DNA of 64,000 nucleotides from the NCBI RefSeq assembly GCF_001570985.1, contig NZ_BCSS01000012.1, forward strand, positions 1 to 64,000. Reading direction: 5' to 3'. The translations under genes were made by a program, and so were the position numbers. This DNA comes from Janibacter limosus NBRC 16128 (GTDB taxonomy: Bacteria; Actinomycetota; Actinomycetes; Actinomycetales; Dermatophilaceae). This document shows positions 8,784-17,221 of the stretch, one piece after another. Position 1 is the first letter of the stretch. Every line of letters begins with the position of its first letter. The notes under the pieces were generated by a model. The model searched no databases. It saw only the letters and a program-made list of their open reading frames with translations, and was not told the DNA's origin.

Positions 8784-11700
8784 TCACTCCCAGGACGGGT
8801 TCGCGTTCTTCTTCGCGAGGTCCGAGAGGTCGCCGGCGTCGGCCGGGGGAGCGGCCTGCTCGACCGGGGCGGGTGCCTCGGTCTCAGCAGGTGCTTCCGT
8901 GGCCTGAGCCTCGGGCTCGTCGACCGTGGCCTCCTCGGCCTCAGGGGCCTCGACCAGGGTGGCCTCGGCGGCGGGCTCGTCGGTGACGGGCTCTTGTGCC
9001 GGGGTCTCCTCCACCCTGCGCGCCTCGGTCGCAGCCGGGGTGGCTGCGGCGGGAGCGCTGGTCTCCCACGAGGGTGCGGCGTTCTTGGCAGCCAGGTCGC
9101 TGTCGCCGGTGGCGGCGGCTGCGGGAGCAGCCGTCTCCTCAGCAGCAGGTGCCTCGCTCGCGGACTCCTCGACCTGCGGCGCCTCAGCAGGGGCCTCGGT
9201 CACCTCGGCCTCGGTCGCTTCGGCCTCGGCAGCAGGCTGCTCGGCAGGAGCTGCGTCAGCCTTCGACGCCTCAGTCGCAGCCGGGGCAGCAGCGGCAGCC
9301 GGTGCGCTGGTCTCCCAGGAGGGTGCGGAGTTCTTGGCAGCCAGGTCGCTGTCGCCGGTGGGTGCGGCTGCGGGAGTAGCCGTCTCCTCAGCAGCAGGTG
9401 CCTCGACCGGGGTGGCCTCGGCGGCGGGCTCGTCAGTGACGGGCTCCTGTGCCGGGGTCTCCTCGACGTTGGTCTCGTCGACCACAGCCGGGGCAGCAGC
9501 AGCCGGTGCGCCGGTCTCCCAGGAGGGAGCGGCGTTCTTGGCAGCCACCGAGTCGTCCGCCTCAGCAGCCGTCTCGGCCTTGGGCTCTTCGGCCTGGGGG
9601 GCCTCAGCAGCCGGGGCGGCGGCGCCGGTCTCCCACGAGGGGGCGGCGTTCTTCTCGGCAGCCGAACCCGTCTCCCAGGAGGGCGCCGCGTTCTTGTCCG
9701 CGGCGCTCGCCTCGGCCTTGGGCTCTTCGGCCTGGGGGGCCTCAGCAGCCGGGGCGGCGGCGCCGGTCTCCCATGAAGGAGCCGCGTTCTTGGTCGCAGC
9801 CTCGGTCTCCCACGACGGCGCGGCGTTGCTGCTCGCCACGGTCTCGTTGCCCTTGACCGCCTGCGGGTCCTCGCCGGCCTCCTCGACCGCCTCGGCGGTC
9901 TTGGCCGTCTCGGCCTCGCTCGGGGCCTTTGGGGTCGCGCTCTGGGCACCCTCGCCCTCGGCCGGAGCCGGGACAGCGGTCTTGGGCTCGGCCTGGGCCT
10001 GCTCCTCGGACTCGGTCGGGGCGGCCTTGGCCGGGACCGTGGCCTCCTTGACCGACGCGAGCAGCATCTGCGCGACGTCGACGACCTCGATGTCCTCGGA
10101 TGCACCCTCGGACTGCTTGGCGGTCAGACCATCGCTGAGCATGACGCGGCAGAAGGGGCAACCCACGGCGATCCGGTCGGCGCCGGTCGCGATGGCCTCC
10201 TCGGTGCGGTTGAGGTTGATCCGCGAGCCGAGCTGCTCCTCCATCCACATGCGAGCGCCACCGGCACCACAGCAGAAGGACTTCTCCTTGGAGCGCTCCA
10301 TCTCCTTGAGCTCAACTCCCGGCAGGGCCGAGATGAGCTCACGCGGCGGGGCGTAGACATTGTTGTGACGGCCCAGGTAGCACGGGTCGTGGTAGGTCAC
10401 CGACGGGCCGGTGGACGCGACGTCCTTGTTGCTGGACTTGCGCGGAGCCTCCGGACGGTTGACCGGGACGATCTTCTTCTCGCGAACGAGGCGGTTGAGC
10501 AGCTGCGTGTGGTGCAGCACCTCGTAGTTGCCGCCCAGCTGCGGGTACTCGTTCTTGATCGTGTTGAAGCAGTGCGCGCAGGTGACGACGATCTTGGTCG
10601 CGCCGACCTCGTTGAGCGTCGCGACATTTTGCTCCGCGAGCATCTGGAAGAGCACCTCGTTGCCCGCGCGGCGAGCGGAGTCGCCGGTGCAGGTCTCGCC
10701 GTTGCCCAGGATCGCGAAGTCCACGCCGGCGTGGTCGAGCAGCTCGGCCACCGCCCGCGAGGTCTTCTTGGCGCGGTCCTCGTAGGCGCCGGCGCAGCCG
10801 ACCCAGAAGAGGTAGTCGACGTCATCGGCCGACTCGACGTCCTCGCCGAGCACCTTGACGGTGAAGGGGAGGTCCTTGGCCCAGTCCATGCGCGCCTTGG
10901 CGCCCATGCCCCAGGGGTTGCCCTTGGACTCGAGTTTCTTGAACAGGCCTCCGAGCTCGCTCGGGAAGGCCGACGCGATGAGGTTCTGGTAGCGCCGCAT
11001 GTCAACGATGTGGTCGACGTGCTCGATGTCGACGGGGCACTGCTCGACGCAGGCGCCACAGGTGGTGCAGGACCACAGGACGTCCTCGTCGATGACCACG
11101 TCGGGCCCGTGCGGGTTGTACGCCGTCAGCGGCTGCTCCGGGTCATAGCCGGTCTGCCCGATGAGCGCCATGTCCGCCCAGTTGATGACGGGCGGCTCCT
11201 CGACGGCGACCGCGGCGTCGGCGCCGCTCTGCATCGGAGGCCCGGCCAGGGCGACGGCCCCGTGGGCGGTCTGCGGGCGCGCTCCGCCCGCAGAGGACAG
11301 GACGCCGGAGACACCCTGAGCCGCGGCCAGGTACGGCGCCTTGGCGTGCGCGTGGTCGCGCAGCGTCATCATGAGCAGCTTGGGGGAGAGGGGCTTCTCG
11401 GTGTTCCAGGCGGGGCACTGGCTCTGGCAGCGACCGCACTCGGTGCAGGTGGAGAAGTCGAGCAGGCCCTTCCAGGTGAAGTCCTCGACCTTGCCCACGC
11501 CGAGCGTGGAGTCCTCGTCCATCTCCTCCATGGACTCCATGGAGAAGGGCTTGCCGTCGACGATCATCGGCTGCAGCTCACCCAGCGACGTGCGGCCGTC
11601 AGCGTGCCGCTTGAAGTAGATGTTGAAGAACGCGAGGAAGCGGTGCCACGCGACACCCATCGTCGGGTTGATCGAGATGGTGATCATCCAGGCGTAGGAG

Positions 11701-12392
11701 ATCAGCAGCTTGATGAGCGCGACGACGATGATGCCGGCCTCCAGCGCTTCCACGGACATGCCGCTGAAGAGCGAGCCGAGCCACCCGGTGAGCGGGAAGT
11801 GCAGCAACGAGGCATGGTCGGCCTCAGCAGAGTTGAGGAGCAGCGCACGCTCGAGACCGCGGAGGAGCGCGATGCAGACGCCGACGCCGAGGATCGTCAG
11901 CTCGACGTAGTAGGCCTGCCAGAAGGTCGAGCCGAAGAAGCGGGACCTGCGGCCCTCGTCGCCCGAGGCCGAGCGGGGGTGCTGCCTCTGCCGGATGACC
12001 ATCAGCATCACGATGGTGACGATGCCCGCCATGGCGAAGAACTCGGTGATCCACTCGTAGATGAAGAAGGTCCCAATGAGCGGGATGACGAAGTGGGGGT
12101 CGAAGAGCTGGATCGTCGCCTGAACGAGGGTCAGGAAGAGCACCCCGAACGAGATCATCGTGACCCAGTGCGCGATCGCCACGATGGGCAGCCGCGACAT
12201 GCGGGTGTGGCCGAGGAACTCGCGGAAGAGCGTCGCCAGACGCGCTCCCGGGGAATTGGTCCGCTCGCCATGCGTGGGTTGGGCGAGCTTGAAGACGGTC
12301 AGGAAATGCTTGACGGCGCGGGCGAGCAGGCCCCATCCGACGATGGTGATCCCGACCCCGATGACTATCGCGACGATCTGGAGGGCAGACAT
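8784..12392 (-). CDS. HdrD-like membrane iron-sulfur oxidoreductase with PSWE-repeat tail (Rv0338c-like)
   Basis: A 1202-residue respiratory-type reductase. Residues 1-260 hold about six membrane helices of the nitrate-reductase-gamma/DsrM type. Two 4Fe-4S motifs follow, C316-C319-C322-C326 (CTECGRCQSQCP) and C442-C445-C448-C452 (CTTCGACVEQCP). Two CCG (HdrD) domains follow: C533 region with CAHC at ~605, then HDPCYLGRHNN at 669 and FCCGAGGARMW at 707 with CPFC at ~745. The core resembles the mycobacterial reductase Rv0338c; its electron partners are unknown. Residues ~786-1202 are an Ala/Glu/Pro-rich tail carrying eight KNAAPSWE-like repeats, the last ending the protein. A TAGACT box (minus strand, 12399-12404) sits 6 nt before the ATG, suggesting leaderless initiation. 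Confidence 0.88.
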   Translation of the reverse strand: MSALQIVAIVIGVGITIVGWGLLARAVKHFLTVFKLAQPTHGERTNSPGARLATLFREFLGHTRMSRLPIVAIAHWVTMISFGVLFLTLVQATIQLFDPHFVIPLIGTFFIYEWITEFFAMAGIVTIVMLMVIRQRQHPRSASGDEGRRSRFFGSTFWQAYYVELTILGVGVCIALLRGLERALLLNSAEADHASLLHFPLTGWLGSLFSGMSVEALEAGIIVVALIKLLISYAWMITISINPTMGVAWHRFLAFFNIYFKRHADGRTSLGELQPMIVDGKPFSMESMEEMDEDSTLGVGKVEDFTWKGLLDFSTCTECGRCQSQCPAWNTEKPLSPKLLMMTLRDHAHAKAPYLAAAQGVSGVLSSAGGARPQTAHGAVALAGPPMQSGADAAVAVEEPPVINWADMALIGQTGYDPEQPLTAYNPHGPDVVIDEDVLWSCTTCGACVEQCPVDIEHVDHIVDMRRYQNLIASAFPSELGGLFKKLESKGNPWGMGAKARMDWAKDLPFTVKVLGEDVESADDVDYLFWVGCAGAYEDRAKKTSRAVAELLDHAGVDFAILGNGETCTGDSARRAGNEVLFQMLAEQNVATLNEVGATKIVVTCAHCFNTIKNEYPQLGGNYEVLHHTQLLNRLVREKKIVPVNRPEAPRKSSNKDVASTGPSVTYHDPCYLGRHNNVYAPPRELISALPGVELKEMERSKEKSFCCGAGGARMWMEEQLGSRINLNRTEEAIATGADRIAVGCPFCRVMLSDGLTAKQSEGASEDIEVVDVAQMLLASVKEATVPAKAAPTESEEQAQAEPKTAVPAPAEGEGAQSATPKAPSEAETAKTAEAVEEAGEDPQAVKGNETVASSNAAPSWETEAATKNAAPSWETGAAAPAAEAPQAEEPKAEASAADKNAAPSWETGSAAEKNAAPSWETGAAAPAAEAPQAEEPKAETAAEADDSVAAKNAAPSWETGAPAAAAPAVVDETNVEETPAQEPVTDEPAAEATPVEAPAAEETATPAAAPTGDSDLAAKNSAPSWETSAPAAAAAPAATEASKADAAPAEQPAAEAEATEAEVTEAPAEAPQVEESASEAPAAEETAAPAAAATGDSDLAAKNAAPSWETSAPAAATPAATEARRVEETPAQEPVTDEPAAEATLVEAPEAEEATVDEPEAQATEAPAETEAPAPVEQAAPPADAGDLSDLAKKNANPSWE
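9573..9773. repeat. Exact 63-nt direct repeat inside the HdrD-like tail
   Basis: The 63 nt at 9573-9635 recur without change at 9711-9773, 138 nt apart, a multiple of three. They encode the same tail segment (GAAAPAAEAPQAEEPKAE and flanks) in the minus-strand gene. Longer, less perfect duplications recur through 8930-9510, with the PVTDEPAAEAT segment seen twice. This indicates recent slippage or recombination growth of the tail while keeping frame. Confidence 0.9.
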
Positions 12393-12432
12393 GGGGTGAG
12401 TCTAAGTGGCGCGGTACGCCGAAAAGGTCTGA

Positions 12433-12483
12433 GGTGATGCGGCGCTCATCACCCGCCTGCGATGGGTCCCGCGGGGCGGGACC
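12433..12483. other. Two short inverted repeats in the HdrD-like/cysK intergenic region
   Basis: In the 238-nt gap between the divergent HdrD-like gene and cysK, GGTGATG (12433-12439) faces CATCACC (12447-12453). GGTCCCG (12465-12471) faces CGGGACC (12477-12483). Either could form an RNA hairpin or bind a dimeric regulator. I cannot assign a regulator. The rest of the gap holds the cysK-proximal palindrome listed separately. Confidence 0.45.
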
Positions 12484-12529
12484 GATGCCGAAGGGGGTGA
12501 CGCGTGTCCGTGAGACGCCGCTTGCGATG

Positions 12530-12557
12530 ATGGATAACACGATGTTGGAATATCCAT
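12530..12557. promoter_or_regulatory. Candidate operator: ATGGATA-N14-TATCCAT upstream of cysK
   Basis: A perfect 7-bp inverted repeat (12530-12536 and 12551-12557). Its half-site centres are 21 bp apart, two helical turns, which fits a dimeric DNA-binding protein. It is AT-rich in a very GC-rich setting and lies about 75-100 bp before the cysK start, where a promoter is expected. Sulfur-responsive control is a guess from position only. Confidence 0.5.
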
Positions 12558-12630
12558 AACGTCTCGTTCGTTGTCGCGACCGAGTCAGCCGCACGTCGCG
12601 GCACCCTCATCCCCGATGGAAGGAACCGCG

Positions 12631-13557
12631 TTGCCCATCTACGAAGACGCCACCAAGCTCGTCGGCCGGACCCCGCTGGTGCGGATCAACCGCATCATCG
12701 AGTCCGAGGCCACCGTCGCCGCCAAGCTGGAGTTCTACAGCCCCGCCAGCTCCGTCAAGGACCGCATCGGCACCGCGATCATCGACGCGGCCAAGGCCTC
12801 GGGCGAGCTGAAGCCGGGCGGCACGATCGTCGAGGCGACGTCGGGCAACACGGGGATCGCGCTGGCCATGGTCGGCGCAGCGCGCGGCTACAAGGTCGTC
12901 CTCGCCATGCCCGAGACGATGTCCAAGGAGCGTCGTGCGCTCCTGCGCGCCTACGGTGCCGAGCTGATCCTCACCGAGGGCCCCAAGGGCATGAAGGGTG
13001 CGGTGGACAAGGCCGAGGAGATCGCCAACGAGCGCGGCGCCGTCCAGGCCAAGCAGTTCGCCAACGAGGCCAACCCGGCCATCCACGAGAAGACCACGGG
13101 CCCGGAGATCTGGGACGACACCGACGGTGAGGTCGACATCCTCATCTCGGGCATCGGCACCGGCGGCACCATCACCGGCGCGGGCCGCTACCTGCGCTCG
13201 AAGAAGTCCGACGTCCAGATCATCGCCGTCGAGCCCGCCGAGTCCGCGATCCTCAACGGCGGCGCCCCCGGCCCGCACAAGATTCAGGGTCTCGGCGCCA
13301 ACTTCGTCCCGGAGATCCTCGACACCGAGATCTACGACGAGGTCATCGACATCGACGCTCCCACCGCCATGGACTGGGCCCGCAAGTCGGCGACCGACGA
13401 GGGCCTGCTCGTCGGCATCTCCTCCGGCGCCGCACTCGCGGCCGCGGACCAGGTGGCGCGTCGTCCGGAGAACGCCGGCAAGACGATCGTCGTCATCATC
13501 CCGAGCTTCGGCGAGCGATACCTCTCGACGCCGCTCTTCGAGGGACTCCTCGACTGA
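12631..13557 (+). CDS. cysK: Cysteine synthase A (O-acetylserine sulfhydrylase)
   Basis: A PLP enzyme that forms cysteine from O-acetylserine and sulfide. It carries NPAN-like [11 protein letters not shown] with the PLP lysine, the phosphate/substrate loop [11 protein letters not shown], and [15 protein letters not shown] for PLP phosphate binding, then GISSGAA. I chose the TTG at 12631: a GGAAGGA Shine-Dalgarno lies 7-8 nt upstream and the product (308 residues, [18 protein letters not shown]) matches the family length. The ATG at 12616 and one at 12571 add non-conserved residues. cysE follows after 2 nt, so the two steps of cysteine synthesis are co-transcribed and can form the cysteine synthase complex. 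Confidence 0.95.
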   Translation: MPIYEDATKLVGRTPLVRINRIIESEATVAAKLEFYSPASSVKDRIGTAIIDAAKASGELKPGGTIVEATSGNTGIALAMVGAARGYKVVLAMPETMSKERRALLRAYGAELILTEGPKGMKGAVDKAEEIANERGAVQAKQFANEANPAIHEKTTGPEIWDDTDGEVDILISGIGTGGTITGAGRYLRSKKSDVQIIAVEPAESAILNGGAPGPHKIQGLGANFVPEILDTEIYDEVIDIDAPTAMDWARKSATDEGLLVGISSGAALAAADQVARRPENAGKTIVVIIPSFGERYLSTPLFEGLLD

Positions 13558-13559
13558 CC

Positions 13560-14156
13560 GTGTCCTCCCACCTGCCGATCCGCGCCACGATCCGTGAGGA
13601 CCTTGCCGCGGCCATGGAGCGCGACCCCGCCGCCACGTCGCGGTGGGTCGTGCTCCTCACCTCTGCCGGTCTGCACGCCATCTGGCTGCACCGGGTCGCC
13701 CACCGCTGGTGGATGCGTCCCGGGTGGAGGTGGCCCGCCCGGCTGCTCGCGTACGTCTCGCGATCGGTCACCGGGATCGAGATCCACCCCGGCGCTCACA
13801 TCGGTCGTCGCTTCTTCATCGACCACGGGATGGGTGTCGTCATCGGCGAGACCTCGATCGTCGGCGACGACGTCATGCTCTTCCACGGCGTGACCCTGGG
13901 CGGGACGTCGGGCCAGCGCGTCAAGCGTCACCCCACGCTCGGCGACAAGGTCATGGTCGGCGCGGGCGCCAAGATCCTCGGCGACATCCACGTCGGCAGC
14001 AATGTCAAGGTCGGCGCCAACTCGGTGGTCGTCAAGGACGTGCCGACGGGCGCCGTCGCCACGGGCATCCCCGCGGAGTACCGCTTCCCCCAGCTGGAGG
14101 ACGGCGGCCCCTCCGCGGAGGACCTGATGTACGCCGACCCGGCGATCTTCATCTAG
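13560..14156 (+). CDS. cysE: Serine O-acetyltransferase
   Basis: Acetylates serine with acetyl-CoA, the first step of cysteine synthesis. The 198-residue form is the short EpsC/CysE type found in actinobacteria and Gram-positives. It has a left-handed beta-helix of hexapeptide repeats ([59 protein letters not shown]) with the catalytic Asp-His of IDHG and the acetyl-CoA motif [16 protein letters not shown]. The GTG start lies 2 nt after the cysK stop. The C-terminus ends in Ile (DPAIFI), the kind of tail that inserts into CysK to form the bienzyme complex. A perfect 40-nt palindrome follows. Confidence 0.95.
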   Translation: MSSHLPIRATIREDLAAAMERDPAATSRWVVLLTSAGLHAIWLHRVAHRWWMRPGWRWPARLLAYVSRSVTGIEIHPGAHIGRRFFIDHGMGVVIGETSIVGDDVMLFHGVTLGGTSGQRVKRHPTLGDKVMVGAGAKILGDIHVGSNVKVGANSVVVKDVPTGAVATGIPAEYRFPQLEDGGPSAEDLMYADPAIFI

Positions 14157-14172
14157 GTCCCCTCAGGACGAG

Positions 14173-14212
14173 CGAAGGGGGGCGCTGACCGATCGGTCAG
14201 CGCCCCCCTTCG
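14173..14212. terminator. Perfect 40-nt palindromic terminator after cysKE
   Basis: The 40 nt read identically on both strands, from cgaaggggggcgctgacc to its complement with only GATC at the centre. It lies 16 nt after cysE and 15 nt from the convergent small gene, so it should stop transcripts from both sides. The right end continues TCATG, as in other hairpins here. Confidence 0.88.
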
Positions 14213-14227
14213 TCATGCCGGGCAGGT

Positions 14228-14569
14228 CTACGCCGGGGTCGGGCCCTCGCCGAGCGGGTAGGTCGACGGGCCCTGGGAGTCGGCCGTGACCGCGCTCGCC
14301 ACGTCGCGCTGCGGGTCGCTCGTGATCGTGCTGGCACCCTCACGCATCTTGTCCCCCGCGGCCGAGGCCGCGGTGCTCACGGCACCCAGTGCCGCCGGCG
14401 CTGCCTTGGTCTTGGCGGCGCGCTTGGCGGATGCCACCTGGTTCTGCACGGGCTGCGACTGCCAGAGCTGACCCGCTCCGGAGCGGATCTGCTCGTAGCG
14501 CTGCCGGCCGGCCCTGGCGCCGAGCACGTAGCCGGCGGCGGCGCCGAGCAGGAAGGAGATCTTCGACAT
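14228..14569 (-). CDS. Small membrane-associated protein, YtxH-like
   Basis: A 113-residue protein beginning MSKISFLLGAAAGYVLGARAGR, a glycine/alanine-rich membrane helix with GxxxG spacing as in YtxH-type stress proteins. It is followed by RQRYEQIR and an Ala/Lys-rich, mostly helical, hydrophilic region and a disordered C-terminus. The ATG at 14569 has a clear AAAGG Shine-Dalgarno; an upstream in-frame start adds 17 unconserved residues. The function is unknown; envelope stress association is only family precedent. It is convergent with cysE and shares the palindromic terminator. Confidence 0.75.
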   Translation of the reverse strand: MSKISFLLGAAAGYVLGARAGRQRYEQIRSGAGQLWQSQPVQNQVASAKRAAKTKAAPAALGAVSTAASAAGDKMREGASTITSDPQRDVASAVTADSQGPSTYPLGEGPTPA

Positions 14570-14663
14570 GTGGTGACCTTTCGATCTGGTGGTCGGGGCG
14601 TCCCCTCCGACACTACCCACAGGGGGGATGGCCTACCGTGGTCTCGCTCGCCCCGGCGAGTGA

Positions 14664-14750
14664 GGAGGGCTCGCATAGTGGCCTAGTGCGGCGGTCTTGA
14701 AAACCGCTATGGCGGCAACGTCATCGTGGGTTCGAATCCCACGCCCTCCG
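14664..14750 (+). tRNA. tRNA-Ser(TGA)
   Basis: An 87-nt class II tRNA. Acceptor arms GGAGGGC (14664-14670) and GCCCTCC (14743-14749) pair, the anticodon loop contains TGA (cttgaaaa), a long variable arm is present, and the T-loop is GGTTCGAATCC. The discriminator is G and CCA is not encoded. It decodes UCA and related serine codons. Confidence 0.96.
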
Positions 14751-14820
14751 CTCGTGGTGGATGGTCGGCCCATCGCTCCTCCCGGGTGCGGTTGTCGGGG
14801 GAGGGGAGTTCACTGGGTGG

Positions 14821-16182
14821 ATGACCCGGTGCAGCATCGTCCCCCCGCACGTCCTGGCCGCCCTCGCCCGCTCGGCTGAGGCCGAGCCAGCCCTCGTCGC
14901 CGCGCGCACGCTGGCCATCGACGCTTCGTTGCGGCACGCGGGCAGACTCGTGGGGCCTCGTCCGTCGGTGATCCCGACGCAACCCTCGCTCGAGCAGGGG
15001 CCGCAGCGCACCATCCATGACGCAGGCGGCAGCGAGGTCCTGCCGGGGGCCGTCGTGCGCAGCGAGGGGGAGCCGCCCGTCGGGGACCCAGCCGTCGACG
15101 AGGCCCATGACGGACTCGGGCTGACATGGGAGCTGTGGGCCCGGGAGTACGGCCGCGACTCCCTGGACGGTGCGGGGATGCCGCTCGTGGCGACCGTGCA
15201 CTACGCCGATCGCTATGACAATGCCTTCTGGGACGGCTCGCAGATGGTCTTCGGGGATGGCGACGGCGAGATCTTCACCCGCTTCACGGCCAGCCTCGAC
15301 GTCATCGGGCACGAGCTGGCCCACGGGGTCACCGAGCACACCGCAGCGCTCGTGTACCGGGGGCAGTCCGGCGCGCTCAACGAGCACGTCTCCGACGTCT
15401 TCGGCGTCCTCGTCAAGCAGCGTCATCTCGGTCAGGCGGCCGACGAGGCCGACTGGCTCATCGGTGCCGAGCTGCTCACCGCCTCGGTCCAGGGACAGGC
15501 GCTGCGCTCCATGGCGGCACCCGGCACGGCCTACGACGATCCGCGGATGGGCAAGGACCCGCAGCCGGCGCACATGGACGACTTCGTGCGCACGAGCGAT
15601 GACAACGGCGGGGTGCACATCAACTCGGGCATCCCCAACAAGGCCTTCCACCTCGTCGCCACCGCCATCGGCGGTCCGGCCTGGCAGGCGCCCGGCCTCA
15701 TCTGGTGCGACGTGCTCACGGGGGAGATCTCGGCGGACTGCGATTTCGCGACCTTCGCGGCACTCACGGTGTCGGCGGCTCAGGCCCGCTTCGGAGATGA
15801 CTCGATGCAGGCCCAGGCCGTGGCGGACGCGTGGCAGCAGGTGGGTGTCACCGCAGGGGCAGGGGGGAGCGTGCCCGCCGACGAGACTCCTGTGGATGAC
15901 GGAGCACTGCTCCGCCTCAGTCGCTCGGGTGGTGTCGCCGGCCTGACCAGATCGCGTGAGCTGAGTCTGGGAGAGCTCCCTGAGCGCGACGCCCTCGCCT
16001 TCCGGTCGCTCATCGAGGGACCCCAGCTGCCTCGCCTGGCGGTCGAGGAGTCATCGCGTCCCGACGTCCTCTGCTACGGACTGCGGTGCGAGCGTCCGGC
16101 GCTCGACGTGCAGGTCACCGAGAGCGTCCTCCCACGGGCCACCCGCGACCTCTTCGAGCGGACGCTGCGCCGGGAGGCCTGA
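14821..16182 (+). CDS. Protealysin-like M4 metallopeptidase with emfourin-like C-terminal domain
   Basis: A 453-residue zinc protease without a signal peptide. The start MTRCSIVPPHVLAAL is the protealysin-type short propeptide (residues 1-~60). The catalytic domain has H164-E-L-A-H168, third ligand E188 in NEHVSD, and H266 in DNGGVHINSG. It ends near residue 345. After a linker, residues ~362-453 (LLRLSRSGGVAGLTRSRELSL ... LCYGLRCERPALDVQVTESVLP) resemble emfourin, the protein inhibitor usually encoded by a separate neighbouring gene. Here it appears fused, so the enzyme may carry its own inhibitor; this is inference. The ATG at 14821 has a strong GGAGGGGAG upstream. It lies just after tRNA-Ser. 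Confidence 0.87.
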   Translation: MTRCSIVPPHVLAALARSAEAEPALVAARTLAIDASLRHAGRLVGPRPSVIPTQPSLEQGPQRTIHDAGGSEVLPGAVVRSEGEPPVGDPAVDEAHDGLGLTWELWAREYGRDSLDGAGMPLVATVHYADRYDNAFWDGSQMVFGDGDGEIFTRFTASLDVIGHELAHGVTEHTAALVYRGQSGALNEHVSDVFGVLVKQRHLGQAADEADWLIGAELLTASVQGQALRSMAAPGTAYDDPRMGKDPQPAHMDDFVRTSDDNGGVHINSGIPNKAFHLVATAIGGPAWQAPGLIWCDVLTGEISADCDFATFAALTVSAAQARFGDDSMQAQAVADAWQQVGVTAGAGGSVPADETPVDDGALLRLSRSGGVAGLTRSRELSLGELPERDALAFRSLIEGPQLPRLAVEESSRPDVLCYGLRCERPALDVQVTESVLPRATRDLFERTLRREA

Positions 16183-16208
16183 GCGAGCCCCGCCGCTAGG
16201 CTTGCCGC

Positions 16209-16658
16209 GTGAGTCCACCACCGACCGTCGTCGTCCTCAACGGACCCAACCTCAATCTGCTCGGCGAGCGCGAGCCCGATGTCTACGGCCACGAGACGCT
16301 GGCCGATGTCGAGGCACTGTGTCGCGCACGCTCGGATGAGCTCGGGTGGGATCTCGACTTCCGCCAGACCAACCACGAGGGCGTCATGATCGACGCGATC
16401 CACGAGGTGCGCTCGAGTGCTCTCGGACTCATCGTCAACGCAGGCGGATGGACGCACACGTCGGTCGCGATCCGCGACGCGCTGGCGGCCGTGCGGGCGC
16501 CCGTGATTGAGGTGCACATCTCGGATGTCCATGCGAGAGAGGCCTTTCGGCACTTTTCGTACCTCACGGATGTGTCCGCCGCGGTCATCGTCGGGCATGG
16601 GGTCCGCGGGTATGTCGAGGCGATCGACGAGGTCAGCGAGCGGGTCCGCCAGAGCTGA
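16209..16658 (+). CDS. aroQ: 3-Dehydroquinate dehydratase, type II
   Basis: A shikimate-pathway enzyme, 149 residues, the normal type II size. The N-terminal [17 protein letters not shown] carries the catalytic Arg and Tyr of the flexible lid. [16 protein letters not shown] and [15 protein letters not shown] supply the substrate-binding Asn/His and the conserved Ser/Arg. The GTG start lies 6 nt after a TAGGCT box (16197-16202) with no Shine-Dalgarno, a likely leaderless start. It stands alone, without other aro genes in the window. Confidence 0.95.
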   Translation: MSPPPTVVVLNGPNLNLLGEREPDVYGHETLADVEALCRARSDELGWDLDFRQTNHEGVMIDAIHEVRSSALGLIVNAGGWTHTSVAIRDALAAVRAPVIEVHISDVHAREAFRHFSYLTDVSAAVIVGHGVRGYVEAIDEVSERVRQS

Positions 16659-16833
16659 CCTCACGGCGATGGGGGACCACGACCACGCCACTGCGCGTGA
16701 TTGCTGGTAGCGTCGCTCACGTAGTTGCAGTACAGAACTCTCGCACGATGCATTTGGGCGCGGCCGCCAGCCGAGCCCACAGTATTACCAGAGGCGTGTT
16801 CCTCTGCCGAGGGGAGCTTTGCAGCTTGCACAA

Positions 16834-16854
16834 GGTCCCGCGACCTGCGGGACC
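16834..16854 (+). promoter_or_regulatory. Hairpin in the long leader of the cold-shock gene
   Basis: GGTCCCGC (16834-16841) and GCGGGACC (16847-16854) form a perfect 8-bp stem with a 5-nt loop, ending 31 nt before the ATG. The 227-nt gap after aroQ also contains cagagg/cctctg (around 16790-16805). Cold-shock genes typically have long structured 5' leaders that control translation; the role here is inferred. Confidence 0.5.
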
Positions 16855-16885
16855 GGATTGTTCAACAGGAAAGAAGTTTCACCTC

Positions 16886-17089
16886 ATGGCACAGGGCACC
16901 GTTAAGTGGTTCAACGCTGAGAAGGGCTTTGGCTTCATCGCCCAGGACGGCGGAGGCCCCGACGTGTTCGTTCACTACTCCGCAATCGACACGACCGGAT
17001 ACCGGTCGCTCGACGAGGCGCAGCGCGTCGAGTTCGAGATCACCCAGGGCCCGAAGGGCCCGCAGGCTGAGAGCGTCCGTCCCGTCTGA
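16886..17089 (+). CDS. Cold-shock protein (CspA family)
   Basis: A 67-residue single cold-shock domain: [23 protein letters not shown] carries RNP1 (KGFGFI), and DVFVHYSAI carries RNP2. It binds single-stranded RNA/DNA and acts as an RNA chaperone. The ATG at 16886 follows a AGGAAAGAAG ribosome-binding site. The upstream gap is unusually long for this window and structured, consistent with post-transcriptional cold regulation. A strong terminator follows. Confidence 0.95.
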   Translation: MAQGTVKWFNAEKGFGFIAQDGGGPDVFVHYSAIDTTGYRSLDEAQRVEFEITQGPKGPQAESVRPV

Positions 17090-17128
17090 GACGACGCACA
17101 CCTGATGCGGTGACTCCACCGCTTCGCA

Positions 17129-17160
17129 CGAAGGCCCCCACCTCTTGGTGGGGGCCTTCG
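17129..17160 (+). terminator. Terminator after the cold-shock gene
   Basis: cgaaggcccccacc and ggtgggggccttcg form a perfect 14-bp stem with loop TCTT. It is followed by TCATG, the shared tail of this terminator family. Confidence 0.88.
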
Positions 17161-17221
17161 TCATGTGTCAGGTCCTGTGTGTCAGGCCCTTCGCAGTACA
17201 TGGCGTTAGTGTGTCCTCCCG

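Noticed and set aside
8784-9830. Regularly spaced repeats resembling a CRISPR array
   Set aside because: Repeats are in-frame within a protein tail, spacing is irregular and no cas genes are present.
10365-12437. Long open frame (690 codons) on the plus strand opposite the HdrD-like gene
   Set aside because: It is antisense to a gene with clear iron-sulfur motifs; composition (Arg/Gly/Val-rich) is the usual product of very high GC in the opposite frame.
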